A stretch of 64,000 nucleotides of DNA from Igneacidithiobacillus copahuensis (lineage in GTDB: Bacteria > Pseudomonadota > Gammaproteobacteria > Acidithiobacillales > Acidithiobacillaceae). Under the pieces are notes generated by a model, which searched no databases, was not told the origin of the DNA, and saw only the letters and a list, made by a program, of their open reading frames with translations. The DNA is taken from assembly GCF_018854015.1 (NCBI RefSeq), contig NZ_JAAXYO010000066.1, forward strand, positions 22,089 to 86,088, given 5' to 3'. Position 1 is the stretch's first letter. Every line of letters begins with the position of its first letter. Shown here piece after piece: positions 17,847 through 27,380 of the stretch. Both the position numbers and the translations under genes were made by a program.

Positions 17847-18912
17847 GGGCGTCGTCATCGCTGCCGGCGGTACCGGCGGACACATTTTCCCCGCCCTTTC
17901 CGTGGCGCAGGAGTTGCGTGCGCGAGGCGTCGCCGTCGACTGGATCGGCACGGCGCAGGGTATGGAACAGCGGCTGGTATCCGCCGCCGGCTATCCTCTC
18001 CACCAACTGGACATGCAGGGCCTGCGCGGAAAGGGATGGAAGCGTTGGCTGAGCGCACCCTGGCGCCTGGGGCGAGCGGTACTACAGGCGCGCAGGATCC
18101 TCCGCCAGTGCGGCGCCGAAGCGGTATTGGGCATGGGGGGCTACGTCTCGGCCCCTGCCGGGATTGCCGCCTGGAGCCTGGGCCAGCGCCTTTGCCTGCA
18201 TGAGCAAAATGCCATTCCCGGACTCGCCAATCGATTGCTCGCGCCCCTGGCTACCCAGATTTTTGCCGGCTTTCCCGATACCGGGCTCAAGAAGGCCCGC
18301 TGGGTGGGTAATCCGGTACGCGCGGAAATTGCCGCTTTACCCGCGCCAGCGCTACGCTTTGCGCAACATCAGGGCAAAGCGCGGATTCTGATCATGGGGG
18401 GCAGTCAGGGCGCCCAGGTGCTGAACGAGATCTGCGCCGCCACCCTGATCAAACTGCCGCCGGCGCAGCGGCCGGAAATCTGGCACCAATGCGGCAAGGC
18501 GCATCTGGAAAAGACCCAGGCAGCCTATGCTGCCGCAAATGTCCCGGCGCGGGTCGATGCCTTCATCGACGATATGGCCACGGCCCTCGCCTGGGCCGAT
18601 CTGGCGATTTGCCGGGCCGGCGCGGCCACGGTGGCGGAGTTATGCGCCGCCGGCCTTGGCAGTCTGCTGATTCCCTTCCCCTTTGCCGTAGATGATCATC
18701 AGGCGGCCAATGCCCGCTTTCTGGAAGACGCCGGAGCCGGTCGCATGCTGCGTCAGGAGGGACTCGACGCGGCGCAATTGCACAGCATTCTGTTGCCACT
18801 GCTCGAGGATCCGTCACTGCGACTGCGCTGGGCCGAGGCGGCCCGCCGTCAGGCGCGGGTAAACGCCGCCCAAGATGTCGCCGATGCCTGCGGAGGAATT
18901 GCACATGCGTAA
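17839..18912 (+). CDS. murG: Lipid II synthase MurG
   Basis: MurG transfers GlcNAc from UDP-GlcNAc to lipid I at the inner face of the membrane. The 357-residue GT-B protein starts with the glycine-rich loop AAGGTGGHIFPALSVA, followed by GMGGYVSAPAGIAA, HEQNAIPGLANR and the second glycine loop IMGGSQGAQVLNE. The donor-binding region RAGAATVAELCAAG comes later. It overlaps ftsW by 8 bases and has a strong GAGGAGG ribosome-binding site. Confidence 0.97.
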   Translation: MARGVVIAAGGTGGHIFPALSVAQELRARGVAVDWIGTAQGMEQRLVSAAGYPLHQLDMQGLRGKGWKRWLSAPWRLGRAVLQARRILRQCGAEAVLGMGGYVSAPAGIAAWSLGQRLCLHEQNAIPGLANRLLAPLATQIFAGFPDTGLKKARWVGNPVRAEIAALPAPALRFAQHQGKARILIMGGSQGAQVLNEICAATLIKLPPAQRPEIWHQCGKAHLEKTQAAYAAANVPARVDAFIDDMATALAWADLAICRAGAATVAELCAAGLGSLLIPFPFAVDDHQAANARFLEDAGAGRMLRQEGLDAAQLHSILLPLLEDPSLRLRWAEAARRQARVNAAQDVADACGGIAHA

Positions 18913-20302
18913 CTGGGTGCGGCAAATCCATCTGGTGGGCATCGGCGGTGCCGGCATGCGCGGTATTGCCGAGGTCCTGCTCAATCTGGGCTACGCCGTC
19001 TCCGGCTCCGATCTGCGTCCCGGCCCAGCGACTCTGCGCCTCAGCGATCTGGGCGCGAGCATCTTCAGTGGTCACGCGGCCGCCAATGTGCGCGGTTCGG
19101 ATGTGGTGGTCGTCTCCTCCGCCATCCACGATGACAACCCCGAGATCGTCGCTGCGCGGGAACAGCGTATCCCCGTCATCCGTCGCGCGGAGATGCTGGC
19201 GGAGCTAATGCGCTTCAAGCAGGGGATCGCCATCGCTGGTACCCACGGCAAGACCACCACCACCAGTCTGGTGGCCAGCATCCTCGGGGCAGCAGGGCTG
19301 GACCCCACCTTTGTCATTGGCGGACGTCTGAAAAGTGCCGGAACCCACGCTGCTCTTGGCAGCGGTGAGTATCTGGTGGCGGAGGCGGACGAGTCCGATG
19401 CCTCATTTTTGTACCTGTCTCCGGTAATGGCAGTGGTCACCAATATCGATGCTGACCACATGGAGACCTACGGCAATACCATGGGGCAATTGCGCGCCGC
19501 TTTCCTGCAGTTTCTGCAGCGTCTGCCGTTCTATGGCCTGGCGGTACTCTGTACTGATGAGCCCATGGTGCGCGGCTTGCTGCCGGAGTTGCGCACGCCG
19601 GTGCTGGGCTATGGACTGGCCGAGGATAGTGACCTGCAGGCACGCAACATTCGCTATCGCGGTCTGGGTAGCGAGGTCGAGATCTGGCGCCGCGTGGATG
19701 GTCAGGCGGTGCACTGGTTCGACCTGCAACTGAATATCCCCGGCGAGCATAATGTCCTCAATGCCCTGGCAGCCATTGGCATCGCCAGCAAGGTGGGAGT
19801 CAGCCAGGAAGTCATCGCCGAGGCCCTGGCTGGGTTCCGGGGGGTGGCCAGGCGCTTCGAGCTGCTCGGCGACTGGCAGGGGTACACCATTGTCGATGAC
19901 TATGGTCATCACCCGCGGGAACTGGCCGCCACCATCGCCGCGGCGCGCCGGATCTGGCCGCAACGCCCCTTGGTACTGCTCTTTCAGCCACATCGCTTTA
20001 CCCGTACTCGAGATCTCTTCGCCGATTTCGTGGAAGTTTTGGCGCAGGCCGACCGCAGTATCTTGCTCGATGTCTATGCGGCGGGAGAGGCCCCCATCAG
20101 CGGCGCCGACAGTGCCGGCCTGGTAGCCGCCCTGCAACAGCAGGGAGCCGATGCCATACATCTCCCCGGCGCCCTGCAGCAGCCAGCACAAATCCCGCTC
20201 CTGCTACCCGAGAATGCGGTGCTGCTCTGTATGGGAGCAGGGAATATCAGCCAGCTTGCCGGGGCTTGGGATGCGATTTTTGGCAAGGGGGCGCAGGCAT
20301 GA
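18905..20302 (+). CDS. murC: UDP-MurNAc:L-alanine ligase MurC
   Basis: MurC adds L-Ala, the first residue of the stem peptide. The 465-residue protein begins with the UDP-binding loop HLVGIGGAGMRGIAE and has the P-loop GTHGKTTT (112-119), EADESDASFL, NIDADHMETYG and DDYGHHPRELAAT. CGGAGGAATTGCAC before the ATG at 18905 is a strong ribosome-binding site; 8-base overlap with murG. Confidence 0.97.
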   Translation: MRNWVRQIHLVGIGGAGMRGIAEVLLNLGYAVSGSDLRPGPATLRLSDLGASIFSGHAAANVRGSDVVVVSSAIHDDNPEIVAAREQRIPVIRRAEMLAELMRFKQGIAIAGTHGKTTTTSLVASILGAAGLDPTFVIGGRLKSAGTHAALGSGEYLVAEADESDASFLYLSPVMAVVTNIDADHMETYGNTMGQLRAAFLQFLQRLPFYGLAVLCTDEPMVRGLLPELRTPVLGYGLAEDSDLQARNIRYRGLGSEVEIWRRVDGQAVHWFDLQLNIPGEHNVLNALAAIGIASKVGVSQEVIAEALAGFRGVARRFELLGDWQGYTIVDDYGHHPRELAATIAAARRIWPQRPLVLLFQPHRFTRTRDLFADFVEVLAQADRSILLDVYAAGEAPISGADSAGLVAALQQQGADAIHLPGALQQPAQIPLLLPENAVLLCMGAGNISQLAGAWDAIFGKGAQA

Positions 20303-21177
20303 TCGGTGGTCGTCTGCGTCTCGGTGAGTCTCTGGCACGCCATAGCAGCTGGCGGGTAGGGGGTACAGCAGAGCGTTTCTATATCCCCGACACCATAGAA
20401 GATCTGGTCGGCTATTTGCGGAATTTTTCCCACGGGCCGATCACCTGGCTGGGCCTCGGTAGCAACGTCCTGGTGCGCGACGCCGGCCTGCGCGGGACGG
20501 TCATCTGTCTTGCCCATGGACTGGATCAAATGACGATCGGCGAGCATAGCGAACTGGTTGCCGAGGCCGGGATTTCGGCGGTCAAACTCGCCCATTTCGC
20601 CGCCCGCAATGGTCTCGCCGGTGCGGAATTTCTCGCCGGGATTCCCGGCACCCTGGGCGGTTGTCTGGCCATGAATGCCGGTGCCCATGGGGGAGAAACC
20701 TGGCCCCTGGTGGAGTGGGTCGAACTGCTCCATCGCAACGGTGAGCTGGAGCGCCGTCCTGCAGCCGCGTTTCAGGTGGGCTATCGCTCCGTACGCGGCC
20801 AGGGCGATGCCTGCTTTGTGCGCGCCGGGCTGCGTCTATCCGCCGGAGAACCCGATGCACTGCGCGCTCAGCTGCGCGCCTGGCAGAGCCAGCGGGCGGC
20901 GACCCAGCCCCTGTCCTGGCCGAGTTGCGGCTCGGTCTTCCGCAATCCCCCTGGCGACCATGCGGCGCGTTTGATCGAGGCGGCAGGACTCAAGGGACGT
21001 CGCATCGGCGATGCCGAAGTGAGCACGCAACACGCCAATTTCATTCTCAATCGCGGACAGGCGCGCGCACGGGAAATCGAGGGCTTGGTCATGGAAGTGC
21101 AGGAAACGGTGCGCCGTCGCTTCGGCGTTGTCTTGCAGCCAGAAATGCGTGTGCTGGGAGAAGATTTTGATGAATGA
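20299..21177 (+). CDS. murB: UDP-N-acetylenolpyruvoylglucosamine reductase MurB
   Basis: MurB reduces the enolpyruvyl intermediate to UDP-MurNAc with NADPH and FAD. The 292-residue protein has the FAD-binding segments WRVGGTAERFY and GLGSNVLVRDAGLRG, GIPGTLGGCLAMNAGA, and SCGSVFRNP containing the catalytic serine. The C-terminal HANFILNRG fits the family. Its short length indicates the compact form of the enzyme. ATGA overlap with murC. Confidence 0.96.
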   Translation: MIGGRLRLGESLARHSSWRVGGTAERFYIPDTIEDLVGYLRNFSHGPITWLGLGSNVLVRDAGLRGTVICLAHGLDQMTIGEHSELVAEAGISAVKLAHFAARNGLAGAEFLAGIPGTLGGCLAMNAGAHGGETWPLVEWVELLHRNGELERRPAAAFQVGYRSVRGQGDACFVRAGLRLSAGEPDALRAQLRAWQSQRAATQPLSWPSCGSVFRNPPGDHAARLIEAAGLKGRRIGDAEVSTQHANFILNRGQARAREIEGLVMEVQETVRRRFGVVLQPEMRVLGEDFDE

Positions 21178-21184
21178 GGACAGG

Positions 21185-22108
21185 ATGTCGAAAAAGCAGC
21201 GTATTGGCGTACTCTACGGCGGCCCCTCGGAGGAGCGCGAGGTCTCCCTACGCGGTGGCACGGCGGTACTCCGAGCCCTTCAGGATGCGGGCTTGAACGC
21301 CTGCGGCATCGACGTCGAGCCGCACTACATCGCCGCGCAACTGGGCGATGCGGGCGTCGACATGGCCTTCAACGTCTGCCATGGTGCCTTCGGCGAAGAT
21401 GGACATCTGCAGGCGAATCTCGACAACCTGGGCATCCCGTATACCGGCAGCGGGGTACTCGCCAGCGCCTTGTCGATGGACAAGTGGCGCTGCAAACGTC
21501 TCTGGCAAAGCGCTGGCCTCCCCACCACCCGCGGCATGCTGTTGCGCGCCGATGACGCCCTGCCCAACAGTCTGTCCAGCTGGGGCTGGCCGCTTTTCGT
21601 CAAGCCCAACCGCGGCGGCTCCAGCATTGGCGTCAGCCGCGCTGGCAACACCCAGGAGCTGGAAAGCGCCCTCGGCGCGGCCTTCGCCCACGACAGCGAA
21701 GTGCTGGTGGAAGCCGCCGTCAGCGGCAAGGAAGTCACCGTCGCCATCGTCGGTGGCGAGGCTCTGCCACCGATCGTCATCGAGGCCAATGGCCCGTTTT
21801 ATGATTACCACGCCAAGTACATTGCCAACGACACCCGCTACCTCTTGCCTTCGGGTCTCGGCGATGTCCTGGACCGCCAATTGCAGGATCTTGCCTTGCA
21901 GGCCTTCAGCGAAATCGGTGCCCGCGGCTGGGGCCGGGTGGATTTCCTGGTGGATGCAAACGGGGCGCCGGCCTTGCTCGAAATCAACAGCGTTCCCGGT
22001 ATGACCAGTCACAGTCTGGTGCCCATGGCGGCACAGGCCATCGGCTGGGATTTTGGCCAGTTATGCAGACGTATCCTCAACGCGGGGAAGGGAGTGAAAT
22101 CATGGTAA
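21185..22108 (+). CDS. ddl: D-alanine:D-alanine ligase Ddl
   Basis: Ddl joins two D-alanines for the MurF reaction. The ATP-grasp protein is 307 residues from ATG 21185 (MSKKQRIGVLYGGPSEERE), with NVCHGAFGEDGHLQ, GIPYTGSGVLASALSMDK, FVKPNRGGSSIG and LLEINSVPGMTSHSLVP. An ATG at 21170 would add five residues and overlap murB by 8 bases. I prefer 21185 because its N terminus matches the family and GAGGACAGG lies ahead of it. Confidence 0.95.
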   Translation: MSKKQRIGVLYGGPSEEREVSLRGGTAVLRALQDAGLNACGIDVEPHYIAAQLGDAGVDMAFNVCHGAFGEDGHLQANLDNLGIPYTGSGVLASALSMDKWRCKRLWQSAGLPTTRGMLLRADDALPNSLSSWGWPLFVKPNRGGSSIGVSRAGNTQELESALGAAFAHDSEVLVEAAVSGKEVTVAIVGGEALPPIVIEANGPFYDYHAKYIANDTRYLLPSGLGDVLDRQLQDLALQAFSEIGARGWGRVDFLVDANGAPALLEINSVPGMTSHSLVPMAAQAIGWDFGQLCRRILNAGKGVKSW

Positions 22109-22971
22109 GTGCCATTCGCGATTTGCAAGGATACCGACGGGAACCGGTCGCCAAGGCGCCGCCACCACAAGAGAGTCAAAAGCCAGCTGCGGCCATCGCT
22201 CCCAGCCGGCCCTTTCCCTGGGGCAAGACCCTACGCGCAAGCCTCGGGGGTGGGCTGTTGCTCGCTCTTGGCTTCGGCGCCTTGCAGGCCTGGGACTGGG
22301 TACGTCAGCCCGCGCTGATGCCCATCGCTACCATCCACATCGAAGGACTGTCATCCAAGATCCCGGTGTATCGAATCAACCGCGCCATTGCGCCATTCCT
22401 CGGACAGGGGTTTCTCTGGGTGAATCTCACGCAAGTGCGCGACGCCCTGCAGCAGGTGCCCTGGGTAGCCAATGCCGATGTACGCCGGGTCTGGCCCGAT
22501 CGCATCGCGATCGACCTGCAGGGGGTGCAGCCAGTAGCCCGCTGGCTGGGGGGCGCCGGCGAGGTCCTGGGGAAAGACGGTAAAGTCTATCCGGTACCCG
22601 CAAACGAGATCCCGCAACAGCTCCCTGCCCTCTTTGGTCCGGCGGATGCAGGACTACAAATGCTACAAGAACGGCAAAAGCTGGATCAGACCCTGGCACC
22701 TCTGCATCTGCAGGTACGCGCCCTGGAGCTCGACCCACGCGGTGGCTGGCGTTGCATCCTCAGTAATGGGGTCCGACTGGTGCTTGGTCGGGAAAAGATC
22801 ATGGAAGGTGTGCAACGCTGGGTCAGCGTCGCCCCGGAAATCAAGCAGTACCTGGTGCCCGGCGCCAGCATGGATTTGCGCTACAACAACGGTTTCGCGG
22901 TCGCCTTGCCGGAGGCGGCTTCTACGAGTGTCAGTGAGGGGTCGGCAGCCCCAAGGAGTGAAAGGAAATGA
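22102..22971 (+). CDS. ftsQ: Cell division protein FtsQ
   Basis: FtsQ is the bitopic divisome scaffold that recruits FtsB and FtsL. The 289-residue protein has a cytoplasmic tail of about 45 residues, a transmembrane helix (ASLGGGLLLALGFGALQA), a POTRA domain (about residues 70-140, starting ATIHIEGLSS) and the FtsQ beta domain (VADVRRVWPDRIAIDL-like region and onward). The tail ends in a Ser-rich stretch. GGGAGTGAAATC precedes the ATG; the start overlaps ddl. Confidence 0.93.
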   Translation: MVSAIRDLQGYRREPVAKAPPPQESQKPAAAIAPSRPFPWGKTLRASLGGGLLLALGFGALQAWDWVRQPALMPIATIHIEGLSSKIPVYRINRAIAPFLGQGFLWVNLTQVRDALQQVPWVANADVRRVWPDRIAIDLQGVQPVARWLGGAGEVLGKDGKVYPVPANEIPQQLPALFGPADAGLQMLQERQKLDQTLAPLHLQVRALELDPRGGWRCILSNGVRLVLGREKIMEGVQRWVSVAPEIKQYLVPGASMDLRYNNGFAVALPEAASTSVSEGSAAPRSERK

Positions 22972-24248
22972 AACGCGGCAATCAAGAACTCATCGTTGGT
23001 CTGGACATTGGTACCTCCAAGGTCGCCTGTATCGTGGCGCAAGCACGCTCCACGGGCGAGGCAGAAATCATCGGCGTTGGCCAGCACCCCTCCCGTGGCC
23101 TGAAAAAGGGCGTGGTCGTCGACATTGAATCTACCGTGCAGGCCATCAATCGCGCGGTACAGGAAGCCGAACTCATGGCCGGGGTACAGATCCACGGCGC
23201 GGTCGTGGGTATCGCTGGCGGACACATCCGCGGCTATAACAGCCACGGCATCGTCGCCATCAAAAACAAGGAAGTCAGCAATGATGATCTCGGTCGGGTG
23301 ATGGACGCTGCGCGCGCCATCGTCATTCCGCAGGACCAGAATGTGATCCATGTGCTACCCCAGGAATTCACCATCGACAGTCAGGAAGGGGTACGCGAAC
23401 CCATCGGCATGTCGGGAGTGCGCCTGGAAGCGCAGGTCCACATCGTCACCGGCTCCATCAGCGCCACGCAGAATATTGCCAAGTGCGTCGAACGCTGCGG
23501 CCTGCAGGTGCAGGGCCTGGTGCTCGAACAACTGGCTTCCGCCGATGCCGTGCTCACCGCGGATGAAAAGGAGCTGGGCGTCTGCCTGGTCGACATCGGT
23601 GGCGGCACCACCGACATCGCCATATTCCGCGATGGCGCCGTACGCCATACCGCGGTCATTCCCATTGCCGGCGACCAGATCACCAACGACATCGCTCTGG
23701 GCTTGCGTACCCCACCCGTCGAGGCCGAACAGATCAAGAAGCTCTATGGCTGTGCCCTGGGCGACCTGATCGAACAGGACGACGACATCCCGGTGCCGAG
23801 TGTCGGTGCCCGTCCCCCGCGCACCATTTCCCGTCGCGTGCTCAACGACATCATCGAGCCGCGCGTGCGCGAACTCTTCGAGCTCATTCAGGCCGAACTA
23901 CGTCGCACCGGATTTGAAGACCTCGTCGCCGCCGGCGTCGTACTCACCGGTGGCTCGAGCCGCCTGCAGGGCATGGCCGAACTGGCCGAGGAAATTCTGC
24001 ACCTGCCGGTGCGCACCGGCGAGCCCATGCATTTGGCCGGGATGGAAACGGTGGTGCGCGCCCCCTGGCATGCCACCGGCGTCGGTCTGGTCATGTATGG
24101 CATGCACAACGGGCTGGCCGGCCAGGCCGAGCCGGTGCAACAGCCCGCTGCCGCCACCAGTACGGTGCGCGACGAAGGACATCGCGCCGCGGCCATGGGC
24201 GGCGTCTTTGGCAAATTGCGCAACTGGGTACAGACCAGCTTCGGCTGA
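22968..24248 (+). CDS. ftsA: Cell division protein FtsA
   Basis: FtsA is the actin-like protein that tethers FtsZ to the membrane. The 426-residue protein has the phosphate 1 loop VGLDIGTSKVACIVAQ, the 1C subdomain, the phosphate 2 motif VDIGGGTTDIAIF, and VLTGGSSRLQGMAELAEE for adenosine binding. The C-terminal end GVFGKLRNWVQTSFG is the amphipathic membrane-targeting helix. ATGA overlap with ftsQ. Confidence 0.97.
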   Translation: MKRGNQELIVGLDIGTSKVACIVAQARSTGEAEIIGVGQHPSRGLKKGVVVDIESTVQAINRAVQEAELMAGVQIHGAVVGIAGGHIRGYNSHGIVAIKNKEVSNDDLGRVMDAARAIVIPQDQNVIHVLPQEFTIDSQEGVREPIGMSGVRLEAQVHIVTGSISATQNIAKCVERCGLQVQGLVLEQLASADAVLTADEKELGVCLVDIGGGTTDIAIFRDGAVRHTAVIPIAGDQITNDIALGLRTPPVEAEQIKKLYGCALGDLIEQDDDIPVPSVGARPPRTISRRVLNDIIEPRVRELFELIQAELRRTGFEDLVAAGVVLTGGSSRLQGMAELAEEILHLPVRTGEPMHLAGMETVVRAPWHATGVGLVMYGMHNGLAGQAEPVQQPAAATSTVRDEGHRAAAMGGVFGKLRNWVQTSFG

Positions 24249-24285
24249 GTCCCCCATCCCACAGATCCAGCAAGAGGAATCGACA

Positions 24286-25458
24286 ATGTTTGAATTGAAC
24301 GAAATGCAGCAGGAAGGAGCCGTCATCAAGGTCATCGGGGTAGGCGGCGGTGGTGGCAACGCGATCAATAACATGGCCCTGACCGGGCTGGAAGGCGTGG
24401 AATTCATCAGCGCCAATACCGATGCCCAGGCCTTGCGCAACTCCCATGCCCAGCGCACTTTGCAGCTGGGCAGTGAACTGACCCGCGGCTTGGGCGCAGG
24501 TGCCAACCCCGAGATCGGGCGCAAGGCGGCGGAGGAATGCCGCGAGGAGATCCGCGGCGTGCTCGAAAATACCGACATGCTCTTCATCACGACGGGTATG
24601 GGTGGCGGGACCGGCACCGGTGCAGCGCCCGTGGTCGCTTCCATCGCCCGCGACATGGGCATCCTGACCGTCGGCGTGGTCACCAAACCCTTCAACTTTG
24701 AAGGCAAAAAGCGCCAGCAATATGCCCTGTCCGGTATCGATGAACTGGCGCAGCATGTCGATTCGCTGGTGATCATCCCCAACGAAAAACTGCTGGCGGT
24801 ACTAGGCAAGCAGATCAGCCTGCGCGATGCCTATCTCGCTGCCGACAACGTCTTGATGGGGGCAGTGCAGGGCATTTCCGAGCTGATCACCCGTCCCGGC
24901 CTGATGAACCTCGATTTTGCCGACGTGCGCACGGTGATGTCCGGCATGGGACTGGCGATGATGGGTACGGCCGCCGCCCGTGGCGAAAGCCGCGCCCGCG
25001 ATGCCGCCAACCGCGCCGCCAGCAGCCCGCTGCTGGATGACATCAACCTCTCCGGCGCACGTGGCATTCTCGTCAACATCACCGCCGGCAACGACCTGTC
25101 TCTTGGTGAATTCGAGGAAGTCGGTGAGCTGATCCGCAGCTACGCCTCGGACGATGCCAACGTCAAGGTGGGCACCGTGATCGACGAAAACCTGGAAGGG
25201 GAAATGCGCGTCACTGTGGTCGCCACCGGTCTGCAGCGCGAGCCGGTGCGGCTGGCGGTAGAAAACAACCGTCTGCGCCCGGAAGTGACCACGCCCGCCA
25301 ACGCCGTCGATTGGCGCCAGTTGGATCGCCCTGCAGCCCTGCGCCAGCAAGCGACGCGCAGTGCCGCAACCAGTACTGACCAGCGCAGCGCCCCACGCCC
25401 GGTGGCAGATTATGCCGATCTCGACATCCCTGCCTTTCTGCGCCGGCAAGCCGACTAA
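24286..25458 (+). CDS. ftsZ: Cell division GTPase FtsZ
   Basis: FtsZ polymerises into the cytokinetic ring. The 390-residue tubulin homolog starts with KVIGVGGGGGNAINNM, has the GTP-binding signature GGGTGTG (residues 106-112), the T7 synergy-loop region NLDFADVRTVM and the conserved C-terminal peptide DIPAFLRRQAD that binds FtsA and ZipA. AGAGGAAT before the ATG is the ribosome-binding site. It is the last gene of the dcw operon, 37 bases after ftsA and followed by a strong terminator. Confidence 0.98.
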   Translation: MFELNEMQQEGAVIKVIGVGGGGGNAINNMALTGLEGVEFISANTDAQALRNSHAQRTLQLGSELTRGLGAGANPEIGRKAAEECREEIRGVLENTDMLFITTGMGGGTGTGAAPVVASIARDMGILTVGVVTKPFNFEGKKRQQYALSGIDELAQHVDSLVIIPNEKLLAVLGKQISLRDAYLAADNVLMGAVQGISELITRPGLMNLDFADVRTVMSGMGLAMMGTAAARGESRARDAANRAASSPLLDDINLSGARGILVNITAGNDLSLGEFEEVGELIRSYASDDANVKVGTVIDENLEGEMRVTVVATGLQREPVRLAVENNRLRPEVTTPANAVDWRQLDRPAALRQQATRSAATSTDQRSAPRPVADYADLDIPAFLRRQAD

Positions 25459-25480
25459 AGCCCGCGGTGCTGACACTCCA

Positions 25481-25503
25481 CCCCGCCATTGGCGGGGTTT
25501 TTT
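25481..25503 (+). terminator. Intrinsic terminator of the dcw operon
   Basis: A perfect 7-bp stem CCCCGCC / GGCGGGG with loop ATT is followed by six T. It lies 23 bases after the ftsZ stop. Confidence 0.93.
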
Positions 25504-25607
25504 CTTTGCCATTGTGCAATTTGGGGGTATTTCTTTACCGGCACTTTGCCGTAGAATGAGAAATACTCCTGTTTGACAGGCAAGGTTTTTCGAGAGAGGT
25601 TGGTACC

Positions 25608-26438
25608 ATGCTATACCCCGAAATGTTCAGAGCCCTGGAGGCCGCCCGCTGGAATATGGAGAAGGACATCCCGTGGGATCAGTTCGACGCCAGCAAGATC
25701 GCCCCAGAGCATCTACAAACCATCAAGATGAACGCCATTACCGAGTGGTCGGCCCTGCCTGCCACGGAGATGTTTCTGCGCGACAATCGCGACGATTCGG
25801 ATTTTTCGGCCTTCATGTCGATCTGGTTTTATGAAGAACAGAAGCATGCCCTGGTGCTCATGGAATATCTGCGCCGCTTCGCGCCCGAATACCTGCCCAC
25901 CGAGGAAGAGCTGCATGAGGTGCGCTTCGAGTTTGATCCAGCGCCGGCAATGGAGACCCTGATGCTGCATTTCTGCGGTGAGATTCGTCTGACGCATTGG
26001 TACAAGGCCGCTGCCGAGTGGCACCAGGAACCAGTCATCAAGTTCATCTATGAAACGCTTTCCAAGGATGAGGCACGGCACGCCGGCATCTACCTCAAGT
26101 ACATGCGTCGGGCGGTGGAGCGTGTGGGCGACTCAGCCCGCCTGGCCTTTGCCAAGATTGGTGTGCTCATGGCCAATACCAAGACCGCCAAGGCCTTGCA
26201 TCCCACCAACCTGCACGTCAATAAGGAGATGTATCCGCAGGACAGCGTGCAGAGTCATCTCCCCGATCCCGGCTGGCTGGAACGTTGGCTCGACAATCAG
26301 ATTCACTTCGACACGATCTGGGAGGGCAAGGTGGTCAATGGCATCCTGCGCAATCTGTCGGCGCTCCTCGACGTACCGATTCGCAGCGCCAAGGATCTGA
26401 GCCAGTATCGCAAGCGGATGGCCAGTTCTGTGGGCTAA
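25608..26438 (+). CDS. Ferritin-like diiron protein, acyl-ACP desaturase-like
   Basis: This 276-residue helical protein carries two diiron half-sites: EEQKH (76-80) and DEARH (154-158), with further candidate ligands in ITEWSALPATE (Glu46) and FCGEIRLTHW (Glu125). The layout matches the ferritin-like fold of stearoyl-ACP desaturases and related bacterial diiron oxygenases. A role in fatty acid or lipid modification is inferred, not shown. The gene has its own GAGAGG ribosome-binding site and a lone TAGAAT -10 candidate at 25552. It is 104 bases past the dcw terminator and so is probably a separate unit. Confidence 0.7.
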   Translation: MLYPEMFRALEAARWNMEKDIPWDQFDASKIAPEHLQTIKMNAITEWSALPATEMFLRDNRDDSDFSAFMSIWFYEEQKHALVLMEYLRRFAPEYLPTEEELHEVRFEFDPAPAMETLMLHFCGEIRLTHWYKAAAEWHQEPVIKFIYETLSKDEARHAGIYLKYMRRAVERVGDSARLAFAKIGVLMANTKTAKALHPTNLHVNKEMYPQDSVQSHLPDPGWLERWLDNQIHFDTIWEGKVVNGILRNLSALLDVPIRSAKDLSQYRKRMASSVG

Positions 26439-26570
26439 TGTCGCCAAGTCCCGACAACAGATCGTTTTGACGCGAGCAAACACGTTGATTTTTCAGAGAT
26501 GCATGTCCGGCACGCTTCGTGCTAAGCGCCTCAACGTCAACTGGTGACAAAGAGAACGAGGAGAAAGACG

Positions 26571-26921
26571 ATGAAAAAATGGTTGGGCATGATGCTGGCG
26601 ACGTTGTTGCTGGCCGGTTGTGCGAACAATCCCTATGGCAGCCCCTATGGGTACAACAGCAGCCCTTTGGGCAATAGCAAAACCACCACCGATACTGCTG
26701 CAGGCGCCGCCTTGGGTGCCGTTGCCGGTGCTGTGATTGGCAACCAATCCGGCAGCCCCCTGACGGGAGCGGCGATTGGTGCCGGACTGGGGGGGCTGGC
26801 AGGCTATGCAGTCTCCAAAAACCAACAGCAACAGCCGGCCAACTGCCCACCGGGATACAACTGTATCCAGAATACCCCACCCCCCTCCTGCCCGCCGGGC
26901 TACACCTGCAACCCGCAGTAA
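26571..26921 (+). CDS. Glycine-zipper lipoprotein
   Basis: From ATG 26571 the 116-residue protein has a lipoprotein signal MKKWLGMMLATLLLAGC with lipobox LLAGC (Cys17). A glycine-zipper pair follows (AAGAALGAVAGAVIGN and AAIGAGLGGLAGYAVS), typical of small outer-membrane 2TM lipoproteins. The C terminus has two CPPGY repeats with four cysteines that could form disulfides. The ribosome-binding site GAGGAGAAAGACG is excellent. Function is unknown; similar proteins affect envelope integrity. Confidence 0.8.
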   Translation: MKKWLGMMLATLLLAGCANNPYGSPYGYNSSPLGNSKTTTDTAAGAALGAVAGAVIGNQSGSPLTGAAIGAGLGGLAGYAVSKNQQQQPANCPPGYNCIQNTPPPSCPPGYTCNPQ

Positions 26922-26924
26922 CGG

Positions 26925-27368
26925 ATGCAGGAATGCGACACATGGGATCTGCCATCCTGGCGTAGTCTCGATCTGGAGGCCCGGCTGCGCTGGGCCTTGG
27001 CCCCAGAAATTCCTGATCTGTACCGGCAGGCCCTGGCCCGGGAGCAGTGGGTGCAAACCCGCTGCTACTTTGCCCGGCGCCAGGATCTCCGGCCCAGAGA
27101 AGTGGCTCAGTTTGCTGCAGACGACGACTATGTGATTCGTCTGTGCATTGCCAAGCGCCCGGATCTGAGCCCCGAGCAGGTCGCGGCCTTCTGTAGCGAC
27201 AGAGACCCCAATGTGCGCTACGCGATCGCCCGCAATCCTCTTCTCAACGAAACCCAACGACAGATGCTTTTGCAGGATCCCGACGAGGTCGTCCGTCAAG
27301 CAGCAGCCAAGGGTGCCCGCCCCAGCCAGACCCGGCAACGCCAGGGCCAAGCGGCACTCTACCGCTAG
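26925..27368 (+). CDS. Leucine-rich-repeat-variant/HEAT-like repeat protein (147 aa)
   Basis: The soluble protein of 147 residues consists of short helical repeats of about 24 residues: a central pair reads DDDYVIRLCIAKRPDLSPEQ and then DRDPNVRYAIARNPLLNETQ, and a third begins DPDEVVRQAAAKG. That is the leucine-rich-repeat-variant pattern, usually a binding scaffold. The start lies 3 bases after the lipoprotein stop with little ribosome-binding site, suggesting translational coupling. No specific function can be assigned. Confidence 0.65.
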   Translation: MQECDTWDLPSWRSLDLEARLRWALAPEIPDLYRQALAREQWVQTRCYFARRQDLRPREVAQFAADDDYVIRLCIAKRPDLSPEQVAAFCSDRDPNVRYAIARNPLLNETQRQMLLQDPDEVVRQAAAKGARPSQTRQRQGQAALYR

Positions 27369-27380
27369 GCGGTAATCGGC

